Shown one piece after another: positions 1 through 8,149 of a DNA stretch of 64,000 nt. The translations under genes and the position numbers were made by a program. How positions within the stretch are numbered: position 1 is the stretch's first letter; each line of letters opens with the position of its first letter. This DNA is from Pseudomonas sp. G2-4 (GTDB lineage: Bacteria; Pseudomonadota; Gammaproteobacteria; Pseudomonadales; Pseudomonadaceae), in NCBI RefSeq assembly GCF_030064125.1, contig NZ_CP125957.1:744001-808000 (forward strand). Direction: 5' to 3'. The notes under the pieces are model-generated. The model made no database searches. It worked only from the letters and a program-made list of their open reading frames with translations, and was not told the DNA's origin.

Positions 1-1
1 G

Positions 2-472
2 TCCATGTGCCTGTCAAAAGGCCTGGGAGCACCGATCGGTTCGATCATGGTGGGCTCGCAGGAACTGATACTGCGCGCCAAGAAATACCGCAAATGGTTC
101 GGCGGCGACCTGCACCAGGCCGGCATGATGGCGGCGGCCGGGCTTTATGCGATGCAAAACCACATCGAGCGGCTGGTCGAAGACCATGAGCACGCGGCAT
201 TGCTGTACCGGTTGCTCAACGACATCGACGAGGCGCCGGCACGCTACAAGGGCACCAACATGGTCACTCTGGACATTGCCTCGCTGGGCATTGCCCCGGT
301 GCAGTTCGCAGCTCATTTGCGCGAGAAAGGCGTGGGCGGCTTGCCATATAACGCCAGGGAAATGCGCTTCATGCCGCATATCAACATTACCCGCGACGAT
401 ATCTATAAAGCCGTTGGTATTATCAAGGATACCGTCCGGGAACTCAGTCAGGCCCGGGAGGCGGTCAAGTGA
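2..472 (+). CDS. Threonine-aldolase-like PLP enzyme, 3' part only
   Basis: This is the C-terminal part of a fold-type I PLP enzyme of the beta-eliminating lyase / L-threonine aldolase family, which normally interconverts threonine-type beta-hydroxy amino acids with glycine and an aldehyde. The 5' end lies outside the window, and the frame is open from base 2. The first visible residues (S-M-C-L-S-K-G-L-G-A-P-I-G-S) match the family's PLP-lysine segment, with the Schiff-base lysine in S-K-G. The remainder is the small C-terminal domain. Its stop overlaps the GTG start of the next gene (GTGA), so the two are probably translationally coupled. With an ATP-grasp enzyme and exporter downstream, a role in making a specialised amino acid by retro-aldol or aldol chemistry is inferred rather than housekeeping glycine metabolism. 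Confidence 0.85.
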   Translation, partial: SMCLSKGLGAPIGSIMVGSQELILRAKKYRKWFGGDLHQAGMMAAAGLYAMQNHIERLVEDHEHAALLYRLLNDIDEAPARYKGTNMVTLDIASLGIAPVQFAAHLREKGVGGLPYNAREMRFMPHINITRDDIYKAVGIIKDTVRELSQAREAVK

Positions 473-1773
473 TCTATAAGAAAAACATCGTGTTGGTCGT
501 GGACGCCTACTCGACCGGCAGCCTTATCGCGCCCGCGTTCATTTCCCGTGGGTTTGAATGCGTCCACCTGCGTTCCACCGCCAGTGTCAACGAGTTCTAC
601 AAATCCTGGTTCCGTCCGGCCGACTTTATCAAGGATATTCTGTACAGCTCGGACGCCGAGCTGCGTCAGGCGTTGTCCGAGTATTCCGTGCAGTTCGTCC
701 TGGCCGGTTGCGAGTTTGGCGTCGAACTGACTGCTCATCTGGCCGGCGTATTCAATGTTCCACGCCGTAATGACCCGGCCCACGCCATTCGTTGGCGCGA
801 CAAATTTGAAATGCATGAAGCCCTGCAGCGCTCTGGCGTGCGCTCGATCAAACATTTCAAATCGGATTCGCTGGTAGCGATTCAGGACTGGATAAAAGAG
901 CAGAAAATCCTGCCCGTGGTATTGAAGCCGATCAAAAGTGCCGGCTCCGATAATATTCATATCTGCACGCAGGAAAGCCAGGTTGCACAGGCTTTCGAGG
1001 TGATCAAGTCGAGCCGCAATCTTTTTCTCGAAAGCAACGAGGAAATTCTGGTCCAGCAGTATCTGAATAATTCGGACTTCAAGTCCGAATTGTCGGCGAG
1101 CAAATCCAGTGATGTGGACATTGAATACTGCGTTAACACCGTGAGTGTCGACGGCCAGCATTATGTCAGCGAAATCATCCGGGTGTACCGCACCCGAATC
1201 GGTGATTCGCCCGTGCATGACTACAACCAACTGATGTGTCCGGTGGACAATGCCGATGTCTACAGTCGTCTGTCGCACTACATTTTTTCCGTGCTTGATG
1301 CACTTGGCATCCGGCAGGGCGTTGGCCACAGTGAACTGATGATTGTCGATGATGAACCGGTGTTGCTTGAAACAGCGGCACGCATGCCCGGTGGTATTGA
1401 CCTGTCGGCCTATACGCGGGCCCTGGGGCATAACCAGTTGAGCCTGTGGATCGATTCGCTGGTCAACCCCCAGTCCTTTTTCGATTACCGTCAACGACCG
1501 AGAAACAGGCTCTACTTCCATTCCAGTTGTGTGTTTCTGATCGCTCGACAGGCTGGGCCGATCAAGCAAGCGCCGAACCTCGCTCGGTGGAAAACGATCC
1601 CTGGGGTACACAGCATCAAGATCCAGGATGAGGGTACGCTCAAGGAAACCGTTTCCCTGGAAAACTGCCCGGGGCATGTGTTCATTCTCGACAGCGACCG
1701 TGCGGCTATTCAGAAAAGCATCGAGTTGCTGCGCGAGGACGAGCCCGGCATCTACCGGGAAATGCTGGCATGA
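469..1773 (+). CDS. ATP-grasp carboxylate-amine ligase
   Basis: A 434-residue ATP-grasp protein. Such enzymes activate a carboxylate as acyl phosphate and join it to an amine, often making dipeptides or amino-acid conjugates. The N-terminal pre-ATP-grasp domain begins with a hydrophobic strand (I-V-L-V-V-D). The ATP-binding lysine region is P-V-V-L-K-P-I-K-S-A-G-S near residue 150. The Mg/ATP acidic cluster is E-L-M...P-V-L-L-E-T-A-A-R-M-P-G-G near residues 285-308. The start is GTG at 469, overlapping the preceding stop; it ends in an ATGA overlap with the MFS gene. Substrates cannot be read from sequence. By family analogy (dipeptide and gamma-glutamyl ligases) it may conjugate or protect the product of the cluster. 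Confidence 0.85.
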   Translation: MIYKKNIVLVVDAYSTGSLIAPAFISRGFECVHLRSTASVNEFYKSWFRPADFIKDILYSSDAELRQALSEYSVQFVLAGCEFGVELTAHLAGVFNVPRRNDPAHAIRWRDKFEMHEALQRSGVRSIKHFKSDSLVAIQDWIKEQKILPVVLKPIKSAGSDNIHICTQESQVAQAFEVIKSSRNLFLESNEEILVQQYLNNSDFKSELSASKSSDVDIEYCVNTVSVDGQHYVSEIIRVYRTRIGDSPVHDYNQLMCPVDNADVYSRLSHYIFSVLDALGIRQGVGHSELMIVDDEPVLLETAARMPGGIDLSAYTRALGHNQLSLWIDSLVNPQSFFDYRQRPRNRLYFHSSCVFLIARQAGPIKQAPNLARWKTIPGVHSIKIQDEGTLKETVSLENCPGHVFILDSDRAAIQKSIELLREDEPGIYREMLA

Positions 1774-2978
1774 ACGACGTGCCAGGAGAGTTGGCGGTGC
1801 AGGGCGGGGTCAAGGTGTATACGAGGCCCGTGGTCCTGCTGCTGTCGGCGACGTTTATCCTGACCGTTGCCCGGGCGCTGGCGTTGCCTTATCTGGTGGT
1901 TTATTTCTCCCAGGCTTTTGGTCTGGGAGTCACTGATATCGGTCTGGTGGTGGGCGGCGCGTTGATCGTCAGTTCCCTCCTGGGTGTCTATGGCGGTTTC
2001 CTGGTGGACAGGTTTTCCAACTACCGGATCCTGCTCGGCGCCGCCACGCTGTTTGCCTTGGCCTTTGCCGTGGCGTATCAGGTCGCCAGTCTGGTGCCGT
2101 TCATCATCGCCATCGTGGTGGTCAATCTTGCCTATGCGGTGATCGATATCGCGGTGAAGTCGGGGATCGGTTTCCTGGTGACGGCGGACAAGCGGGGACG
2201 CGTGTTTTCCATGAAGTACACGCTGACCAATGTCGGTTATGCCATCGGGCCCTTCCTGGGAGTGCTGTGCGCGAAAATCAGTCCCGGCCTCCCGTTTGCG
2301 GTCTCGGCGCTGATTGGGGTGGCTTTTGTGGTGCTGTACAGCGTGGTGGGCGAGCGACTTCCCCGGGGCGAAAGCGTAGGGCGGCCTAATAACGATTTCG
2401 TCCGTGTGCTGGTCCACTTGGTGCGTAACTACAAGCTGGTCTGTTTCACCATCGGGGGCATTCTCAGTGCCGTCGTGTTTGGTCAGTTTACGGCCTACCT
2501 GTCGCAATACCTGATCGTGACCAGTACCCCGGAGAACACTTACACCATCATCAACTATCTGGTCACCACCAACGCTTGCGTGGTCATTGGTTTGCAATAC
2601 ATGGTCGGCTCCAGGATCAATCAGAGCAATCTGTTCCGGATGTTAATGCTGGGCATGCTGTTCTTCGTGATCGGTCTGATGGGCTTTTGTTACGCACAGA
2701 CCCCGGTTGTCTGGGCCTTGGCGATGATCGTTTTCACCGTGGGCGAAATCATTATTATCCCGGTGGAATACCTGTTCATCGACTACATCGCCCCGGAGGA
2801 TATGCGCGGCGTGTACTACGGTGCGCAAAACCTGTCCAACCTGGGAGCGGCGCTGGGGCCGGTGTTATGCGGTGTCGCGCTATCACTCTATGCACCTCAA
2901 GCCATGTTCTACCTGTTGTCCCTGTGTGTTGTCGTGGCCAGCGGGTTTTATTTCCTGGGTTCAAGAGGCGAGAGGTGA
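1770..2978 (+). CDS. MFS transporter, probable exporter
   Basis: A 402-residue major facilitator superfamily protein with about twelve hydrophobic segments from residue 15 to the C-terminus. The loop after TM2 has the usual G-x-x-x-D-R pattern (Y-G-G-F-L-V-D-R-F-S), a motif A relative. It acts in the inner membrane as a proton-coupled transporter. Its start overlaps the ATP-grasp stop (ATGA) and its stop lies 3 bp before the next ATG, so it is embedded in the biosynthetic operon. This placement suggests export of, and self-resistance to, the pathway product. The substrate is unknown. Confidence 0.88.
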   Translation: MNDVPGELAVQGGVKVYTRPVVLLLSATFILTVARALALPYLVVYFSQAFGLGVTDIGLVVGGALIVSSLLGVYGGFLVDRFSNYRILLGAATLFALAFAVAYQVASLVPFIIAIVVVNLAYAVIDIAVKSGIGFLVTADKRGRVFSMKYTLTNVGYAIGPFLGVLCAKISPGLPFAVSALIGVAFVVLYSVVGERLPRGESVGRPNNDFVRVLVHLVRNYKLVCFTIGGILSAVVFGQFTAYLSQYLIVTSTPENTYTIINYLVTTNACVVIGLQYMVGSRINQSNLFRMLMLGMLFFVIGLMGFCYAQTPVVWALAMIVFTVGEIIIIPVEYLFIDYIAPEDMRGVYYGAQNLSNLGAALGPVLCGVALSLYAPQAMFYLLSLCVVVASGFYFLGSRGER

Positions 2979-2981
2979 TTG

Positions 2982-4097
2982 ATGATTCACTTCAATACGG
3001 CGGGTTCGGGGCTTATGTCCAGCGAGACGCTGAGCCTGATGCAAGGTTATCTGCAGGAAGAGTTTGAGTCGGGAGCCTATGAAACCGAATTGAATCACGC
3101 CTCGGTCCTGGACGTTGAGGTCTATGACAACATTGCCCGGCTGCTGGGCGCCGATGCACGTAATGTGGCGCTTTTTGATGGCGCGACCAAGGCCTGGGTA
3201 ACCGCGTTGGAGGCGTTGAGCTGGTCCGAAGGCGCCCGTGTCCTGGTCACGCCCTACGAGTACGCGGGCAACCTGATCGCACTGGCAACCTTGCAGCGAC
3301 TGTACGGCGTGGTGGTTGAAGTGATGCCGCTGCTGGCCGATGGAAACCTCGATCTGCAATGGCTGGCCCGGCACATGAGCGCCGAGGTCAAGCTGGTCTC
3401 GATCGTCCATGTCCCTTCTTGCTGTGGCATCGTGAATGATATCGAGGCGGTGGGGCATATCTTGCGCGACTACCCCAGCCTGTATTTTGTCGATGCCTGC
3501 CAATCGGCCGGCATGCTGGCGCTGGACGTGCGCGCCGTTGGCTGCGATGTGTTGACGGCTGCGGGCAGAAAGTTCCTGTGCGGGCCGAGAGGAACGGGGT
3601 TTGCCTATCTATCCGATCGTTTCCTGGCCACCGTGCAGCCGCGTTTCACTGACTTGAGCCGGGCCACGGTTGATGCATCCGGGGCTGTCACGCGGGGGAT
3701 TGAAGATGCCCGGGGTTTTGAATACGCCGAGCGTAACAATGCGGCCGTGGTGGGTTTGAACCAGGCGATCAAAGAGCGCTTGTCGAGCGCCTATGGGACG
3801 GAGTCCGAGCTCTATCAAACGCTGTTGCGCCGTCTGGCACAGACCCCCGGCGTCAACTTGATTGCGCCGGGTACTCACCGTCAGGGCATCATCGCGTTTA
3901 CCCATGAGCGCTATTCGGCGACAGACATTGTCAGTCGTTTGCGCGCCCGGGGTGTCAATTGTTGGCCGGGATATGCTGCGCATACGCCGTACTTCATGTT
4001 GAAGCACGGGCCTGAGCGCTTTGTGCGCGTTTCAATTAATGCCAGGAATAGCCCCCGGGAGGTGGATGAGTTTATCTCGTTACTTTCCGAGTTATGA
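2982..4097 (+). CDS. Class V aminotransferase-fold PLP enzyme (cysteine desulfurase / epimerase-like)
   Basis: A 371-residue PLP-dependent enzyme of aminotransferase class V, the family of cysteine desulfurases, isopenicillin N epimerase and kynureninase. It starts F-N-T-A-G-S-G, a common class V N-terminus. The middle contains V-D-A-C-Q-S-A-G (the PLP aspartate and glutamine). The PLP lysine lies in A-A-G-R-K-F-L-C-G-P-R-G-T-G-F at about 190-205. A TTG three bases upstream is in frame, but the ATG at 2982 is the natural start. It is the last gene of the overlapping operon. No dedicated sulfur-carrier partner is nearby, so C-S or C-N lyase or epimerase chemistry on the cluster's amino acid is more likely than Fe-S assembly. 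That is inference. Confidence 0.85.
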   Translation: MIHFNTAGSGLMSSETLSLMQGYLQEEFESGAYETELNHASVLDVEVYDNIARLLGADARNVALFDGATKAWVTALEALSWSEGARVLVTPYEYAGNLIALATLQRLYGVVVEVMPLLADGNLDLQWLARHMSAEVKLVSIVHVPSCCGIVNDIEAVGHILRDYPSLYFVDACQSAGMLALDVRAVGCDVLTAAGRKFLCGPRGTGFAYLSDRFLATVQPRFTDLSRATVDASGAVTRGIEDARGFEYAERNNAAVVGLNQAIKERLSSAYGTESELYQTLLRRLAQTPGVNLIAPGTHRQGIIAFTHERYSATDIVSRLRARGVNCWPGYAAHTPYFMLKHGPERFVRVSINARNSPREVDEFISLLSEL

Positions 4098-4294
4098 ATG
4101 AACAAGCGTCGAACTGCAGTTAAATAAAAGTAAAAAGTCTATGTCGTGCGGTTTGTCGCAATGGAATGTGCATAGGGTGCTGGCAGGTGACCGTCTGCGG
4201 CAGTGGTCTGCACTAATTGTTTGGAAAAATAATTAAGGCTGTACAGGCGTTTGCCGTCTGTATTTATCACTTCGAGTTACGAAAGGGAATTTCG

Positions 4295-5281
4295 ATGAAC
4301 GATGTCAACAGGTTTAACCCTTCTGCTGAACTAAGGCAGCGCTTGCGTCCTCTTTATAAAAAAGACAATTGGCACTGGCTGCTTGCTCTTTGCGCAGACT
4401 TGCTCGTCATGGCTTCGGCGGTATTTCTGGCCAGTCGCTATAACGTTCTGTATCCGCTGGCATTGCTGTTCATTGGTTCCCGGCAGCGGGCGTTGGCCTC
4501 GCTTCTGCACGAGGCGGCGCATATGACCCTGGCTCAAAACAAGACACTTAACAAATGGGTCGGTGAGTACCTGCTGGCCTATCCCATCTTCCAGGACTAT
4601 GAAGCCTATCGTCGATCCCATGTGCAGATGCATCATCACCATTTGGGTGACCAGCAGAAGGACCCCGACCACCGTTTCTATATCGAGTCTGGCCTGTACC
4701 AGGCTCAGGACCGTCTGGATTTCCTGGTTCGCCATCTGTTCAGGAGCGTCACGCTGGTCAATACCTACAAGTATTTCCTCTACCTGGTAAAGAACCGTGC
4801 AGGGAGTATCTTGGCCAGTCCCTTACAGGGCGTGAAACTGCTGGCGGTGCATGGCGCAATCCTGCTGCTCTTCAGCTACTTCGTCGGCCCGTGGGGCTAT
4901 GTTTTGTTCTGGTTGATCCCTTACTTCACGGTATTCCAGGTGATTGGCTGGCTCTCCGAGATTTCCGAGCACTTCGGCATGTTCGGTGTGTACGAGGATG
5001 AGGTAAAGCTGACGCGCAATCGTTTCCCGACGCTGATCGAACGATTGTTTATCGGCATGCATGGCGATAACTACCATCTGACGCACCACCTGTTTGCCGG
5101 CGTACCGTTCTGGAATCTGAAACAGACGCACCAGATATTGATGGAGGACGAGAGCTACGCGGCAGCCAATCGCGGCTGCGGCGGCATTTTCACCGCGAAA
5201 GGGGACGCCCGATCCAGTATCCATCAGATATTCGAGGCGTATCGAAGCGGTAAGATCAGCACCGTTAACGTGACGGCGTAG
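4295..5281 (+). CDS. Membrane fatty-acid-desaturase-family di-iron oxidase
   Basis: A 328-residue integral-membrane non-haem di-iron enzyme. Three histidine boxes are visible: H72-E-A-A-H76, H109-V-Q-M-H113-H-H-H116 and H261-L-T-H264-H265. They are separated by hydrophobic pairs (about residues 28-62 and 185-220). The frame is open upstream to a TTG at 4217, but the ATG at 4295 follows a good ribosome site (GAAAGGG, 7-8 bp) and begins a soluble N-terminus. A 197-bp gap separates it from the four-gene operon, so it may have its own promoter. Family members desaturate or hydroxylate acyl chains, and some act on small amino-acid or carotenoid substrates. In this context it could oxidise the cluster's amino acid or an acyl group. 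It could also be an unrelated lipid desaturase. Confidence 0.82.
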   Translation: MNDVNRFNPSAELRQRLRPLYKKDNWHWLLALCADLLVMASAVFLASRYNVLYPLALLFIGSRQRALASLLHEAAHMTLAQNKTLNKWVGEYLLAYPIFQDYEAYRRSHVQMHHHHLGDQQKDPDHRFYIESGLYQAQDRLDFLVRHLFRSVTLVNTYKYFLYLVKNRAGSILASPLQGVKLLAVHGAILLLFSYFVGPWGYVLFWLIPYFTVFQVIGWLSEISEHFGMFGVYEDEVKLTRNRFPTLIERLFIGMHGDNYHLTHHLFAGVPFWNLKQTHQILMEDESYAAANRGCGGIFTAKGDARSSIHQIFEAYRSGKISTVNVTA

Positions 5282-5294
5282 CGGGCGGGCCTAT

Positions 5295-5330
5295 TGCGCT
5301 GTGCTCGGGGTTGCCTGTGAGCACAGCGCA
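5295..5330. terminator. Perfect 12-bp hairpin between convergent genes
   Basis: TGCGCTGTGCTC (5295-5306) and its exact reverse complement (5319-5330) enclose a 12-nt loop. It lies between the desaturase stop and the convergent cupin stop. There is no good T-run on either side, so it is a transcription-end candidate by position and stem strength rather than a canonical intrinsic terminator. Confidence 0.5.
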
Positions 5331-5355
5331 TCGGCCAAAGTCGTATCAGGGAGCG

Positions 5356-5700
5356 TCAGGCGAAGACGAAGTACTTACGCACAGTCTCGACCACTTCCCA
5401 GGTACCTTTCATGCCTGGCTCGATGACGAAGATGTCGCCGGCGCGCAGATGGATCGGTTCCATGCCTTCCGGGGTGATGATGCAGTAGCCTTCCTGGAAA
5501 TGGCAGTATTCCCACTTCACATACTCCACATACCATTTGCCGGGTGTGCAGATCCAGGTGCCCATGATCTTACTGCCGTCTTCGCTGGTGTAGGCGTTGA
5601 GGTTGACGGTGTGCGGGTCGCCTTCGAGTTTTTCCCATTTGCAGGCGTCGAGTACGGGCAGCGGGTGGGTATCGCGCAGGACGGTGATGGGTGCGGTCAT
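5356..5700 (-). CDS. Single-domain cupin (DUF861 / cupin_3 type)
   Basis: A 114-residue cupin with one beta-barrel. The visible core is E-Y-C-H-F-Q-E-G-Y-C-I-I-T-P-E-G near residues 62-78, then L-R-A-G-D-I-F-V-I-E-P-G and a final strand ending K-Y-F-V-F-A. This pattern resembles EutQ-like DUF861 proteins. Many such proteins bind a small ligand or metal; the reaction is unknown here. It lies alone, convergent with the desaturase and 97 bp after the stop of the LysR gene upstream on the same strand. A co-regulated pair with that regulator is possible but not shown. Confidence 0.8.
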   Translation of the reverse strand: MTAPITVLRDTHPLPVLDACKWEKLEGDPHTVNLNAYTSEDGSKIMGTWICTPGKWYVEYVKWEYCHFQEGYCIITPEGMEPIHLRAGDIFVIEPGMKGTWEVVETVRKYFVFA

Positions 5701-5797
5701 GTGAGCTCCGAAAGGGGCAGAAGAGAACAGGCACCCTAACGCGGCGCATGAGCGGATAGATGTCTGTACTCGACACTCGGCTATCCAGAAGCGCGCA

Positions 5798-6679
5798 TCA
5801 CCCGGCCAGATGCCGAGCCAGGGCCTTGGCGTAGGCCGGCAAACCTTCGAAGTTGCGGGCGCATAGCAGCAACGCCCGGTGTGCCCAGGCCTCCCGCAGC
5901 GGGACGCATTGATACGCAGGTTCGGGCGGGCGCCGGGCGATGGCCGCTTTCGGCACGATGGCGATGCCTGCGCCGTGGGCCACCATGCGAATCACCCCGT
6001 CGAAACCGTCGGCGCGAATGCGGATTTGCATGCGCAGGCCGGTGTGCAGCGCCTGTTCTTCGAGGTAGATGGCCAAGGCACTGGAAGCGTTCAGGCCGAC
6101 ATAATCGTGGCTGAGGGTTTCGCTGAAACTCAGCGCTCGGCCGTCAGCCAAAGGGTGTCCGGACGGTAGGATCAAGACCAGCGGATCGTCGCGAAACGGC
6201 CAGGTCTGAAGACCATCGGTATCGACCGCGTCGGAAACGATCCCCAGGTCCGCCGTGCCCTGACGCAACGCATGGGTGATTCGTGAGCTGGGCAATTCCT
6301 GCAGGTCGATATCCAGGTTGGAGTGGTCCTTGAGGAAACCGGCCAGCAGTTCGGGCAGGTATTCGGTCATGGCGCTGGTGTTGCACAACAGCCGTACCTG
6401 GCCTTTGACGCCCTGGGCGTACTCGGCCAGATCCTGTTGCAGGTGCTCGGCGTGTTGCAATAACACCCGGGCATGTTGCGCCAGGGCCTTGCCGGCCGGC
6501 GTGGGGGTGACGCCGCGCCGGCCGCGCTCAAGCAAGCCGATGCCCAGGGATGCCTCCATGGCGCGGATTCGCGCACTGGCCGCTGCCAGGGACAAATGAC
6601 TGCGCGCCGCACCGGCAGTGATGTTGCCGGTGTCGAGGATGCTCAGGTAGAGGCGCAGGTCGGTGAAGTCGAAGTGCAT
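5798..6679 (-). CDS. LysR-family transcriptional regulator
   Basis: A 293-residue LysR-type regulator. The N-terminal winged helix-turn-helix covers residues 1-65 (D-L-R-L-Y-L-S-I-L-D-T-G-N-I-T-A-G-A-A ... G-I-G-L-L-E-R-G-R-R-G-V-T-P-T-P-A-G). The periplasmic-binding-like effector domain follows from about residue 90. The open frame extends about 145 codons upstream, but that extension runs through a REP palindrome and has no coding character. The ATG at 6679 begins the usual H-F-D-F-T-D-L start. It is divergent from the TauE/SafE gene at 6884, the typical geometry of a LysR target, so control of that permease is the simplest inference. Confidence 0.9.
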   Translation of the reverse strand: MHFDFTDLRLYLSILDTGNITAGAARSHLSLAAASARIRAMEASLGIGLLERGRRGVTPTPAGKALAQHARVLLQHAEHLQQDLAEYAQGVKGQVRLLCNTSAMTEYLPELLAGFLKDHSNLDIDLQELPSSRITHALRQGTADLGIVSDAVDTDGLQTWPFRDDPLVLILPSGHPLADGRALSFSETLSHDYVGLNASSALAIYLEEQALHTGLRMQIRIRADGFDGVIRMVAHGAGIAIVPKAAIARRPPEPAYQCVPLREAWAHRALLLCARNFEGLPAYAKALARHLAG

Positions 6680-6722
6680 GAGCGGGTGATCCTGTGCCGG
6701 TTTCTGTAGTGACTGATGCATC

Positions 6723-6793
6723 GCTATCGCGAGCAAGCTCGCTCCCACAGGGGATCGCATTTCAAATGTGGGAGCGAGCTTGCTCGCGATAGC
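6723..6793. repeat. REP pair (REPIN) of the GAGCGAGCTTGCTCGC type
   Basis: Two inverted REP units, CTATCGCGAGCAAGCTCGCT and its near-complement ending GCGATAGC, are separated by a short spacer. It lies between the divergent LysR and TauE genes. This is the common Pseudomonas fluorescens-group REP doublet. Confidence 0.9.
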
Positions 6794-6883
6794 ATCGACA
6801 AGTTCTAAGCCTCTTGCTGAGAGAGAGGCACCCTCAGTATATGGCAGATATCCAACTCGCCTCGAAACGCTCACGATAGCGCC

Positions 6884-7648
6884 ATGAATACACTCATCGC
6901 ATTCTATCAAGACCTCGGGCTGGCCCTTTCCCTGCTGGTCATCGGCACCTTCCTGCTGGCCGGCACCATCAAGGGCGTGATTGGCCTCGGCCTGCCGACC
7001 ATTTCCATGGGTTTGCTCGGGCTGGCTATGGCACCGACGCAGGCTGCGGCGCTGCTGATCATTCCGGCGACCCTGACCAACGTCTGGCAACTGGCTTTTG
7101 GCGGCCATCTGCAAACATTGGTCCGGCGTCTGTGGCCGCTGCTGCTGGCGATTTTCATCGGTACCGGCCTAGGTACGCTGTGGATCGGCATGACGGGAGG
7201 GGCCTGGGTGGTGCGGGCCTTGGGCGGGGCGTTGTTGCTGTATGCGCTGAGTGGGTTGTTCCTGCCAACGTTGCGGGTCGCTGCCCATGCTGAGTCCTGG
7301 CTGGCCCCGCTCTGCGGACTGCTCACCGGCATCATCACCTCAGCCACTGGTGTGTTCGTGATTCCGGCGGTGCCCTATCTGCAAGCCCTGGGCTTGAGCA
7401 AGGATGAACTGGTGCAAGCCCTGGGCCTGTCATTCACCGTTTCGACACTGGCGCTGGCGGCCGGCCTGCTGTGGCGCGGCGCACTGGGTGGTGGCGAATT
7501 GAGCGCTTCGATGCTGGCGCTGATACCGGCGCTGCTGGGGATGTGGCTGGGGCAATGGTTGCGTCAACGGATCAGCGCCGTGTTGTTCAAACGGGCATTT
7601 TTCATTGGCCTCGGCGTGCTCGGCGGCCATCTGCTGATCAGCGGCTAG
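6884..7648 (+). CDS. TauE/SafE (DUF81) family membrane permease
   Basis: A 254-residue inner-membrane protein with seven to eight hydrophobic helices in two related halves. The halves open with G-T-I-K-G-V-I-G-L-G-L-P near residue 25 and G-I-I-T-S-A-T-G-V-F-V-I-P near residue 148, the conserved glycine-rich signatures of the TauE/SafE sulfite- or sulfoacetate-exporter family. Substrates across the family are small organic or inorganic anions; none can be assigned here. It is divergent from a LysR gene and overlaps the tail of the convergent ABM gene by 11 bp. Confidence 0.88.
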   Translation: MNTLIAFYQDLGLALSLLVIGTFLLAGTIKGVIGLGLPTISMGLLGLAMAPTQAAALLIIPATLTNVWQLAFGGHLQTLVRRLWPLLLAIFIGTGLGTLWIGMTGGAWVVRALGGALLLYALSGLFLPTLRVAAHAESWLAPLCGLLTGIITSATGVFVIPAVPYLQALGLSKDELVQALGLSFTVSTLALAAGLLWRGALGGGELSASMLALIPALLGMWLGQWLRQRISAVLFKRAFFIGLGVLGGHLLISG

Positions 7649-7952
7649 CCGACGATGGGCTGAGCATGTCGACGCGGCGGATTTCGAAATCACGCTCCAG
7701 GTAATCCATGCGCTGCTCAAAGAACCGCTTCATGTGCGGCAGGTTCGAATGCACATCCAGGTGCGCCTGGGATGCCCAGATCTCATAGAAGATAAACAGC
7801 GTCGGGTCTTGCTGGTCCCGCAGCATGTGATATTCGATGCAGCCGGGCTCGGCTCGGCTTGGCTCGACATAGGCACGAAACAGCGCTTCGAAGGCTTCGG
7901 CTTTTTCCGGACGGGTCTTGGCGTGAAGGATGAAACCGTGCAATTGGCTCAT
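7638..7952 (-). CDS. Antibiotic-biosynthesis-monooxygenase (ABM) domain protein, quinol monooxygenase-like
   Basis: A 104-residue ABM-fold protein (ferredoxin-like, usually dimeric). Typical features are H-A-K-T-R-P-E-K-A-E-A-F near residue 8, E-P-G-C-I-E-Y-H-M-L-R-D near 34 and F-I-F-Y-E-I-W-A-S-Q-A-H-L-D-V-H, the family's signature E-x-W followed by histidines. Relatives such as YgiN oxidise quinols without a cofactor. The ATG at 7952 is preferred because an upstream in-frame start lies in non-coding sequence. It sits 197 bp from the divergent mdaB-like quinone reductase, the same pairing as ygiN/mdaB in enterobacteria, which suggests a quinone redox function. Confidence 0.85.
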   Translation of the reverse strand: MSQLHGFILHAKTRPEKAEAFEALFRAYVEPSRAEPGCIEYHMLRDQQDPTLFIFYEIWASQAHLDVHSNLPHMKRFFEQRMDYLERDFEIRRVDMLSPSSASR

Positions 7953-8149
7953 GGGGCCTCCTGAAATAAAATTCAGGTGAATCCTACGGCAACAATAAGC
8001 TGTTGATTCGTGCGTATAGGTCAAATCAGTTTTGCCATTCTGATGCTTATTCCGCGCGAAACTCATCGGTACTCTGCCTCCATCGTTTTCAACCTTTCCA
8101 TTCGGCAGCCGTTCAACGGCAAACGCCATGGAACCCGATGAGGCTCCCC

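Noticed and set aside
448..1677. 409-codon minus-strand frame opposite the ATP-grasp gene
   Set aside because: The plus-strand ATP-grasp gene overlaps its neighbours in operon style and has catalytic motifs; the antisense translation has none.
2..5281. Assignment of the left-edge cluster to the AMB or FVG vinylglycine pathways
   Set aside because: Those clusters have characteristic genes (NRPS or carbamoyl/formyl transferases, LysE exporters) not seen here, although their position could be left of the window.
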